DNA from: Schizophyllum amplum
Lineage: Eukaryota > Basidiomycota > Agaricomycetes > Agaricales > Schizophyllaceae
DNA length: 64,000 nucleotides
Assembly (NCBI GenBank): GCA_007026445.1
Contig: VDMD01000015.1
Coordinates: forward strand, 496,001-560,000
Reading direction: 5' to 3'
Within the stretch, counting starts at the first letter, position 1; each line of letters opens with the position of its first letter. The notes under the pieces are model-generated. The model saw only the letters and a program-made list of their open reading frames with translations, made no database searches and was not told where the DNA came from. Position numbers and translations under genes: made by a program. Positions 11,218-22,511 of this stretch are shown in pieces.

Positions 11218-12074
11218 TGTGGACAACGGTTAGAACATGACGCGATTTATCGTGGGAACCAAAACGTCAGGATTCGACCCCGGCAATCACCGAAACAGGC
11301 CCAGCAATCCGGCGCCTTCCTAATCCGGCCACAAATTTGAAATGTATTGCTCAGCGGCGCTGCCTGCGCAAGCCCTTCGGTTGTCTAGCACATTGTCTAC
11401 GGCCCCTCTGTCACTCGGTGAAGCTTATAGATCCCTCTTTGTCTATGTAAACGTCCCCGATAATTCCATGTGAACTGCGAGTGCCCGCGGAAGCCCAACG
11501 TCGGATGAGAGCACTGGCTTTAATCTCGCTGCAGAATATTGACGAAGTCACAGTCCTGACGCACGATGAAAACGGCGACGCCTTTGGGGACGATGCTCTT
11601 TTGCACGCCGGCTTACATGACTACGTGGTCCGCGCGCAGGATCGGGATTTAGGTGGCACAATACGAACGACAACGAGTGCGTAATCCACGACGAAGGGGA
11701 TCAGCCCCGTTCTCAGCAAAATTTTCGAGAGCAACACAGCGGGTCTGGCATGTGCGCGAGCTCTACGCAACCTCTGTCGACGTTGTGGGTGTGCGGGCAG
11801 TCCTTTGTCATTTCGAGGCAGCAACCCTCAAAAACCTGCATAATATGTAAACTAGGATCGCCTGAGTGCAATTCGAGGCCTCTTTTGAAGGAGTAGATAA
11901 CATAAGATGTAAAGAATCAGCGTGGACAACGCAGTGATGCACAAAGACACGCTGAATGAAGGCGTCGCGAGCATGTTGGACCAGGTGGGTCCAGTTCGGT
12001 GATTGCCGTCAGCAAATTCTGACACTTTTGTTCCCACGATAAGTCGCGTCATATTCTAACCGTTACGCGTCCCA
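11211..12074. repeat. Inverted duplication, possible degraded DNA transposon
   Basis: The left arm (about 11211-11310) and the reverse complement of the right arm (about 12074-11970) align over roughly 90-100 bp. They share AACGGTTAGAA, ATGACGCGA, TTATCGTGGGAAC and GGCAATCACCG, with scattered substitutions. The arms face inwards around about 660 bp that hold no convincing transposase; the open frames inside are under 70 codons. The layout fits the terminal inverted repeats of an old non-autonomous DNA element, or an inverted duplication. Target-site duplications are not evident. Confidence 0.5.
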
Positions 12075-13293
<1,219 letters not shown>

Positions 13294-13766
13294 CTGGAGA
13301 CGCGTTAAATTTCTTTGCAGAGGCGCGGCAGACGCGTCGCGCGCCGATCGACATCCGGCGCCTTCCCCTTGAATCCAGCCTCTGCAGCCGCAGATATTGA
13401 CCGAGGCGGTCCCATCACAGGAAATCGATGTCGCGCAGCACAATGGAAACATTGGGAGCAGCGGTTCTCACCTTTTCAGCAGGTTTTGGGGATGGATGGG
13501 TCCTCTTCGTCGCCCTGCGCGTTCTGGACGAATGTCACACCGTAACGCGTGACGGTCAATGTTCAACTTGGACTTGAATATGCTCTTGCCTCAGTCTTGC
13601 CTACAATTCGCAACTTCAAAGCTTCTGATTTTACTCCTACAGACCTCTACAGTACGATATATTGTGCACACAACGGGTACCCTTGGAAGAGACCAAGGAC
13701 CCGCTCCCGTCATTGCGCGCCCCGTGATGCAGTCGCATTTTCCTACATATTGATTCCCAATGTCCA
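13294..13766. other. EGD2 promoter region / PRO3 3' region
   Basis: About 470 bp upstream of EGD2 and downstream of PRO3. No coding sequence is supported. Confidence 0.45.
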
Positions 13767-14989
13767 TTACTTCTTACCGGGCTGACCAAGCTCACTGGCC
13801 CGCTCTGTTGCAACTTGTATACCACGTGCGATTGTCGATCGTACGCGACCATCCTCTAGCGCCAGCAGTCCTGCAATGGTGCAACCGCCCGGTGCTATAG
13901 CGAGGTTATCAGCTACCGAAGCTGAACTGCAAATGGTGCACTCACTAGTGACCGTATCTTTGATCTGTGCGGGATGTGCGCCGTTCTGAAGGACCATACG
14001 CGCAGCACCTTGCAAGGCTGAGGCAAGGTTAGCGCTTCCTCAGAGCGATGGGGTCACACGTACTCTGGGCAGCCAGTTCGAGCGCCTCTGCGCGAGGGAG
14101 ACCCATCATGACGCCACCGTCAGCCTTTGTGATAGTCAGAGACGTGCGTAAATATCACGGGTCAGCGTACCATAGCCTCTAAGAATATACAGGCGAACGC
14201 AGGCCCCGAGCCCGATAGGGCCGTGCAGGCGTCAAAGTGCTTCTCCTCGAGGAAGGAGCAACGGCCGATAGACGAGAAGATCTTGAGCAGGATAGCACGG
14301 TCGAGCTCCGTGATGTTGGAGGTCGCGCAAACGACGGTCATTCCTTCACGGATCTACAGGCAATCAGTCGAGCGCATAACAATGAAGTATTGAAAGCTTA
14401 CTTTGCAGGGCGTGTTGGGCATCGCGCGAATGACGCGCGTCGTGGGACGTACCCAGCTAGAAAGCTGAGTCTGCGTAACACCTGCCAGGATGCTGACGAG
14501 GAGCTTTCCCTCAAGGGCGTCAACCATGCCCTCCTCCGACAGAATGCCGTGCGCAAGTTGTGGCTTGCAACTATATAATTATGTCAATGATCTCTCCTTG
14601 ACAGACAAAAGTCAACGCACCAGAGGATTACCACGTCAGACTGCTTCACAGCGTTGAGGTTCTCGCCTGCAACGACCTTGACGGTCTTGCCCAGGTCGCC
14701 TAATGCGCCAAACACGCCCTGCAGTTTCGTGCGAGATTCGGCACGGCTGACACACGCTACAAACTGCGACGGCGTAGACGACGCGTCCTGGTCCGGGGTG
14801 AGCGTTCCAGGTGTGTGCGACTCCCATTTTGTCGACGGCCTCGTCGAAGACGACGCGGCGGACTCCAAGCTCGCCACAACGCCCGAAAGCACAGCGATGC
14901 CCATCGTACCGCATCCTGCACGGCGTCAGCGAAGGGGCGGGACACCACACAAGCGTCTAATGACCTAGGATGCAGAGTCTGTAGCCCAT
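13767..14989 (-). CDS. PRO3: Pyrroline-5-carboxylate reductase
   Basis: Last step of proline synthesis: reduction of pyrroline-5-carboxylate with NAD(P)H in the cytosol. Exon 1 (14989-14965) encodes MGYRLCIL and splices into the nucleotide-binding glycine motif GCGTMGIAVLSGV. Later exons carry CKPQLAHGILSEEGMVDALE, LLVSILAGVT, VIRAMPNTPCKIREGMTVVC, the helical C-terminal domain DACTALSGSGPAFACIFLEA (with MADGGVMMGLPRAEALELAA), and the signature VTTPGGCTIAGLLALEDG, where a 50-bp intron interrupts the first Thr. It ends GQPGKK. Short introns separate all parts. An extra Ser/Pro-rich loop (near 14770-14870) sits between the first Rossmann strands. The start ATG is 143 bp from the divergent ALG13 ATG, so the two genes share a promoter region. 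Confidence 0.93.
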
Positions 14990-15132
14990 GTTGCGTGGAG
15001 GAGGGAGGGAAGATGCGTTGCAAGCATGATTGTGACTCGGACGAGCCTCAACGAGATCTCCCTTTGATCGACGATTTAGGCGCCGAAAGCCGATCGGCCT
15101 GGTAGCGGGGAAGGCCGAGCGTGCTCGCCGCG

Positions 15133-15755
15133 ATGCTTGCCTTCGTCACCGTCGGATCGACCAAGTTCGACGCGCTCGTGCAGGCGGTCTGCTCCGATGC
15201 CGTCCTTGAGGCGCTGCGCAATAAGGGATACACCGAGCTCGTTGTCCAGGCTGGCGACTCAGCGTTCGAACACGGATCGGTGATGGACGGCGCTAGCGAC
15301 AGCGCCAGAACGGACGCCCACGGCGTCAGGCAAGAATACTACCGCTTCAAGCCGTCACTACGGGAGGACTACGAGAGAGCAGACCTGATCATTAGCCATG
15401 CTGGTGCGTGAGCCAGACCTGCATCGCGACATGTAGACGAGCGAGTCTCGCAGGGTCCGGCACCATCCTCGACGTCCTACGAGTCCCTAAGCCGCTCATC
15501 GTCGTTCCGAACCCAACCTTGCTGGATAACCATCAACAAGAACTTGCAGAGGCTCTCGAACAGCAAGGACACCTCCGAGCGTCTACTCCGGGGTTCGTCC
15601 GACAGCTGTCTCCCCTTGTGCACTGACATCACACCTGTGTCCTCAGCACGCTGGCTCGCGACATCGAAGGCTTCAACCCGACATCCCTGGTGCCCTTCCC
15701 CCCATTCGATGGATCCCGTTTCAGCCGCATATTGGACGAAGAAATGGGTTTCTGA
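15133..15755 (+). CDS. ALG13: UDP-GlcNAc transferase catalytic subunit Alg13
   Basis: Exons 15133-15403, 15454-15580 and 15647-15755 sum to 507 nt, giving 168 residues, about the size of eukaryotic Alg13. It starts [19 protein letters not shown], the family N-terminus, and contains the UDP-GlcNAc-binding region [16 protein letters not shown] followed by [20 protein letters not shown]. The C-terminus is [20 protein letters not shown]. Alg13 is cytosolic and joins the membrane anchor Alg14 at the ER. There it adds the second GlcNAc to the dolichol-linked precursor of N-glycans. The ATG at 15133 is preferred over an upstream in-frame GTG. Divergent from PRO3. Confidence 0.93.
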
Positions 15756-16019
15756 ACAGACAAGGTCTCTCAACTTCGTGCAAATGGCAAGAACCTCAAT
15801 ATGATTCATCTACATAGTAGAGCCGAAGCAGTGATATTTGGATGTGCCCTAACGTATCTTCCTTCCCCCACATGCAAGGGACAGAACAACAACAAAGGCA
15901 GCCCCCACGAATGAAGACACGACCCATAGCCTCAGACCTCCGAAGAGCGAGCACTACGATCCATATTGCTCCCATAAAATGAGAACGTGCGCGTGGGTTA
16001 TACAGCGCCGTCCAGAGTG
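15756..16019. other. Convergent 3' region
   Basis: Between the ALG13 stop and the possible minus-strand frame at 16020-16558. No gene is seen. Confidence 0.4.
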
Positions 16020-16558
16020 TCAAAGAGCGGGGTACGTCGTGATGAGGAGATGCGAGTCGAGAGGAGGAAGGCAAAGTGATGTGATTATCGGCGCTACATA
16101 CTGAAAGAGCGTCAGTACAAGATTAACGAGACAAAGACTAGGGCACGCACCTTTACAGAAGAAAAGCCGGATGCACTAGAACTACCAGAGTGAGAAGGGG
16201 ACACGATGTGTCCCGCGTGTGAACCAACCCCTTCTTCCCGGCCGACGGCCTGCTCGACAAGCGAGCGCAGAAGGGACAGGCAAAAAAATGCACGGGCACA
16301 GTCAATCTCGCTCACAAGAATGAGCGCCAATCCGTAGGAGAGCGGAGAGACGCTAAAGTGAAGAGGAGCTTCATTTGGAGGGACAGAGGACAGGTCCAGA
16401 GGAACAGTCTCATGACTTAACGATTGCGAGCACCCATGCAGATGGATGGTAGTGAATGCTTGTATTGACGGGGATAAGGTACAGGGGAAGTCTATGAGGG
16501 TATCGTCAGACACGGATCCAGCTCTGAAAGTGATAGACTCACAATATGATGCTTGCAA
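16020..16558 (-). CDS. Possible small protein, start not found
   Basis: A minus-strand open frame contains SVSPLSYGLALILVSEIDC and ARAFFCLSLLRSLVEQAVG. It then splices at a GTGCGT..TTTCAG intron into YVAPIITSLCLPPLDSHLL and stops at 16020. The hydrophobic pattern and the intron that keeps the frame suggest it may be real. However, there is no in-frame ATG: the frame opens at a TTG 10 bp after the RPT3 stop. It may be part of an unannotated gene with a missing base or an unseen first exon, or simply the RPT3 3' untranslated region. I do not recognise a family. Confidence 0.3.
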
Positions 16559-16567
16559 ATGAAGCGA

Positions 16568-18251
<1,684 letters not shown>

Positions 18252-18379
18252 GGTGGGTTATGACAAGGCTTGGTCGACGCGCGACGCGGTTACGCGTCTG
18301 TTTGTCCTTTGTTTGTCTGACGCCCTATTCTATTTTTGGGAATAATACGGCCTTGTCCTGGACGATCTCCTCGAATACA

Positions 18380-19136
18380 ATGGCGCATGTCGTGACCCCG
18401 CTCGACCAGCCCTCGAACTATAAGGACTCCCAGGCCCGTGTTGACCGCCAAAAGCAAAATGAGATACTGGCAAAGTCCACGACCCTATATGTGAGTAGCG
18501 TTCCGCGCCCCTGCTCAACTAGGCCTGACGCTCCGAAAGGTTGGTAATTTGAGTTTCTACACAACTGAGGAGCAGATATATGAGCTGTTCTCGAAATGTG
18601 CGCGTCCTGAGGATGGTGGGGGTATTAAGCGCATCATCATGGGGCTGGACCGGAATACCAGGTGCGAGAGGATTGTTCGGCTCTATTGATCGGGCACTGA
18701 CGATGTACAGGACACCATGCGGGTTCTGTTTCGTGGAGTACTATACTCACTCAGAAGCTCTCACCAGCATGCGGTACGTCTCTGGTACCAAGTTGGACGA
18801 GCGCATCATACGGTGCGACTTGGATTTGGGCTACAAGGAAGGTCGACAGTTTGGGAGAGGGAAAAGCGGCGGGCAGGTGCGTCGATCACTGAAGTTTGAG
18901 TTTATCGCGTGCTTAACGTCATGCAGGTACGCGACGAGTACAGGCAGGACTACGACCCCGGCCGCGGAGGGTGGGGAGCCCAGGCCCGCAGACGGGAGGT
19001 CGAGGAGCGGTACGCCGACGCAGAGGAGGGACCAGGGCGGTCGCCCAAGGTGGTGGAGACTGGAAGGAGGCTGCCCCGACACAGGACAAGAAGCGCGGTC
19101 GGTCACCAGAAGACGAAGGGGAAAACGCACGCATAG
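18380..19136 (+). CDS. CBC2: Nuclear cap-binding protein subunit 2 (CBP20)
   Basis: Exons 18380-18490, 18540-18661, 18711-18876 and 18927-19136 sum to 609 nt (202 residues). One RRM is present, with RNP2 [19 protein letters not shown] and RNP1 [16 protein letters not shown]. It is followed by [39 protein letters not shown] and [10 protein letters not shown], the family cap-contact tail. With CBP80 it binds the m7G cap of nuclear transcripts and serves splicing, export and early translation. The last ~45 residues are doubtful. In the frame used they are unlike the family, while a neighbouring frame reads [20 protein letters not shown], a more typical ending. One missing base near 19000 would explain this. 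Confidence 0.93.
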
Positions 19137-19348
19137 TGAGTGGACTGTACTTCGAAGCTTGCTTGCAAGACACTCAAGGACGGCTACAGGCAGCTCGCGC
19201 ACGCATGGACGACGAAGGGGCGCGAATGTAGGGCACGCCGCGACTGTATCATTATACTTTATCCTTCGCCATGTTTATATGCAATACGTCTTGGGACCGC
19301 CATCCTTCGAGCGACTCGGGACGCGAGTGGAGGTATAAGTTGCAGAGG

Positions 19349-20285
19349 CTATGGTGCTAATACTCGGGCGCGCAGGAACTGCGCTGGTGGTGGTGTGATG
19401 CCTTGCAAGGGCGGGACGGGAGTCATGTGTAGGTCTCGAACCAAGCGGTGTGCCTCCTCTGCATCGGCCATACGCACCACGAATTTCTTGGAATGCGTCT
19501 GCTCGGGTCTGAAGAATGTCAGACTAGTCCGCTTCGATGCGGCAGGAGACGACTCACATTGGCGTAAAATGGATAGCATTGTTGGCCCCCTCGTCTTGCT
19601 TGTATAATTGGTATGGCTGTAGGAGTCTCGCGACGTCCGAGATACTCCAGCGAGGTGTTAAACCCCAAAGCACGACCTTCTCCTCGAGATTGGTGGTGTT
19701 TGCGTTGGGTCCCGTGCCGGAGAACTGCGGTTGCTGGCGGACGAATTCCTTGTGCTTCGCCAGATGCTCCTCGTCCAGTTCTTCGACATTCACAGGGAAG
19801 CCGGCGATAGTCAGGCCCTTGAGCTTCTGAACACTAGCAGGGATGTAGTCGGGGCGGTAGAACTTGATGAGAGCAGAGCCTGCTGGCAGCCAGCGGATGT
19901 ACTCCATGTCAACTTCACGAGCTTGAGCTTCTGTGCAAGAGCAAGTTCACTGGCTACACACCTCCAGTCACACCATCCAGCTGCGCCTTCATGAGCGCCC
20001 TCCCGAGATCACTCCGCGTCGCGGTCTTGGGGATGTTGGTCAAGCGTAAAGCATGCGGTGTAAAGCCTGAGAGGTAATTGTGAGTTGACGCTAGCAGCTG
20101 AACAACGTATACGCACTAATACTGCGCCAGACCTGCGACATTGTCTTTCCCGTAAGCGCGCTCGCTGTGATCGGAGAGAAGGAGAGTGAGGTGCACGTGG
20201 GGCGCGCATCGGCCCGAGCGTCTGAATCGAGCGTGACCGCCGCTAGTGGTCCGTGACGCCTCGCCTCTTGTTCATTGTCCATCAT
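19349..20285 (-). CDS. Protein with two divergent RRM-like regions
   Basis: Minus-strand gene of at least four exons. The first encodes MMDNEQEARRHGPL to MSQVWRSI. The next has FTPHALRLTNIPKTATRSDL and GRALMKAQLD. The third has EYIRWLPAGSALIKFYRP, LKGLTIAGFPVNVEELDEEH and KVVLWGLTPRWSISDVARLL. The last has KKFVVRMADAEEAHRLVRDL, ending FLRARVLAP. The first and last pairs fit two beta-alpha-beta-beta-alpha-beta folds with weak RNP motifs, hence RRM-like. RNA binding is inferred from the fold pattern only. The first exon may be a targeting sequence; the internal Met at about 20141 is an alternative start. The first ATG at 20285 overlaps the divergent SNRNP27 start. Convergent with CBC2, leaving about 210 bp. 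Confidence 0.65.
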
Positions 20286-21126
20286 GTCCTCGCGAGGTGA
20301 CTACCGGCGGCGCGACGAACGCGACACCCGCGACAAAGACAGATACTCTCGCGGTGGGGGCCGCGACCGTAGACGCTCCAGCCGGTCACGGAGTCCCAGG
20401 CGAGGAGACCGCGACTACGACCGCAAAGGTATGTTCCCCCACGGATAGACCGACGCCATCTCAACGACGAAGCAGCAGATCGGCGGGACTACGACAGGCG
20501 AGACAGAGATGTCGACCCGCGAGACCGCGACCGCGACAGGGATCGTGGCACGGGGCGAGCGCGGACAGGCGCCATGACCGGCGCGACAGGGATGACCGTC
20601 GAGACGATGGCGGTCCACCGCGCCGTCCAGACGAAGAGATAGTAATCGCCCCCGTCATGGAGAGGACGCGCCTCCATATGGTGCTGGCAGCAGCTCTAGT
20701 CGAGCAGGTGCGTAATGGCCGCGTTTTACCCTTCCGCTCACTGACGTTGTATCATAGGCAACGAGGCACCCGCGCGGCATCCCGACGGCCGACCTAATCT
20801 GGACCCTGACGCTCAGGACACGGCTCAAGACGAGCCTATGGAAGAAGAAATGGACGACGACGCGGCTATGATGGCCATGATGGGTCTTTCTGGGTTTGGC
20901 ACCACGAAGGTCGGTTGTGGAAGGTCTTAAGGGAACATGGCCTGACCCAAATCCCCTTAGAACAAGCGTGTAGAAGGTAATCAGGAAGGAGCTGTTCAAA
21001 TCAAGAAGCAGAGGACATGGCGCCAGTACATGAACCGGTTCGTCTTCATCTTCTATTCCAGGGCTGTCGTTCATCGTATTCTGCAGGAGGGGCGGGTTCA
21101 ACAGGCCGCTTGACAAGATCAAGTAG
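20284..21126 (+). CDS. U4/U6.U5 tri-snRNP 27 kDa protein (frame broken)
   Basis: Spliceosomal SNRNP27 family. The N-terminus is an RS/RD-rich domain (MSSRGDYRRRDERDTRDK, RSSRSRSPRRGDRDYDRK, DRRDYDRRDRDVDPRDRDRD). The conserved C-terminal domain has EPMEEEMDDDAAMMAMMGL, SGFGTTK, NKRVEGNQEGAVQIKKQRTW, RQYMNR and RGGFNRPLDKIK. Three or four introns of about 50 bp are visible, the last splitting YMNR and RGGF. In exon 2 the RD-rich reading moves through three frames. One base is lost near 20551-20556 (a GGGG run) and another between 20611 and 20640. Adding one base at each place gives a continuous RD-rich protein that meets GEDAPPYGAGSSSSRAGNE in frame. The family assignment rests on the C-terminal domain and is strong. 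Confidence 0.85.
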
Positions 21127-21433
21127 CCAGCTTCTCTTCCGGCGCTGCCGGCTTCATGCAAAGATGAGTAGTCGCAACGTGCCGCTTATAATGCACTTCG
21201 TCATCTATATATCATGCAGACCGCTTGCATTGACATTGGCCTTTTCTCCGACACGGAAGTCGGGATTCAAACCTTGCTCTGGTGCGTACTTTCTGCTGCA
21301 TGTACAGTCGCACTCGCTTTAGTGGTAACCCGTTGCGTCTGACTTGGGGGTACTGTTCGGAGTCGTGACCGTGCGAATCACTTCGTTGAATCTCCCGCGG
21401 GATCGTCATTTACCTTCCTCTACTTGCGCCACC
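21127..21433. other. Intergenic, 3' of SNRNP27 / 5' of next gene
   Basis: About 300 bp without coding sequence. The end carries a GCCACC context before the ATG at 21434. Confidence 0.4.
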
Positions 21434-22285
21434 ATGTCTACCCGCCGAAAGATCATTCGAAACAAGCAGCAAGGTCTGCGCCCACACACTTCACGACATC
21501 CTGCCAGCATCGCGAAACTGATGTCCAATGTGATTGTTTGCTGTGAACCTGCCAGCGTCTTGCACTTACCCACCACTGTGAAGGCCCCAACTTTTGAGGC
21601 GCCTCTCGCTATTGCTGAGCCAGATGCGGCCACAAACGAGGGCACGAGTGAACATGAAGCGGCAGAAATCGAAAGTCGACCTATCGCTGGCACCCGGCGA
21701 GTGCAAGCCTTCGTCGAAGGAAGACATACCCTGTCGCAGTCTCCTTCCTCACCCTCAGCTGAACAACAAGCCCTTGCGCTCAACTTCATGACCTCCCATC
21801 CCGGTCTGGTGCGCTACGAACATGTACACGCTCGTTCAGAACCGACCATATACGATGCCGGTGCTCTTGTCACCGGGGATCCGGAATGGACAGCCCTTCT
21901 CCGCGATGTACCGGACTTTGTAGGCGATCCGGAGGTCGTCATTCCGCTCCTGGGACCGGCGGAGGCGACGAATGCGGCCACGCTCACCAGCGCAAGAGCG
22001 GAAACGGCCGATGAACCGGCTCTCTTTGCGGAGCCTGACTGGCTTGACTCGTGGTCGCAATTGTTGGCCTCGATGCAGCTGAATGAGTACGAACATGACA
22101 AGAACGTGCAGGTGAGCGACACCTGCCAGATCTGCTTTCTACACGACGCGAGTCGCGACCCGCCCTTGCAGAGGTTCGAAGTGGAGGACGAGTCCACTCG
22201 CTTTTATAGCGAAATGGCGAGTAGCTTCGATGGGTTTGAGCCTCGAGCTCCGCTTCCCCGTAACCTCAGCTCGCCACACAGATGA
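21434..22285 (+). CDS. Uncharacterised 283-residue protein
   Basis: Single exon of 852 nt starting MSTRRKIIRNKQQGLRPHTS, with a good GCCACCATG context at 21434. The open frame extends upstream to 21344 but without an ATG. The basic N-terminus could be a nuclear or ribosomal-type signal. The middle (residues 60-130) is Ala/Glu/Ser rich. The C-terminal half is acidic with aromatic clusters (DPEWTALLRDVPDFVGDPEV, EPDWLDSWSQLLASMQLNEY, STRFYSEMASSFDGFEPRAP). It has no transmembrane segment and no domain I recognise. It is convergent with HSP90, about 225 bp apart. Codon use resembles the neighbours, so it is probably a native lineage-specific gene. Confidence 0.65.
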   Translation: MSTRRKIIRNKQQGLRPHTSRHPASIAKLMSNVIVCCEPASVLHLPTTVKAPTFEAPLAIAEPDAATNEGTSEHEAAEIESRPIAGTRRVQAFVEGRHTLSQSPSSPSAEQQALALNFMTSHPGLVRYEHVHARSEPTIYDAGALVTGDPEWTALLRDVPDFVGDPEVVIPLLGPAEATNAATLTSARAETADEPALFAEPDWLDSWSQLLASMQLNEYEHDKNVQVSDTCQICFLHDASRDPPLQRFEVEDESTRFYSEMASSFDGFEPRAPLPRNLSSPHR

Positions 22286-22511
22286 AGATGGTTGCAGTAC
22301 ATTTCATTACTCTTTTGAGCAAATCTTCGTGATGTATGATACAGTAAAGCAATGAACCAAAGATGACAGCAAAGCGTGGATGGTAAGTAAGTGATAATGC
22401 GATAAAAAGACAACACGTGAAGCCCTCGAACATCCGTCGCCCATGACATGAAGAATGGCGAGTGCCATCTAACAGGGTATGCGAGACGCTGATCGATCCC
22501 ATGCGAGACGC

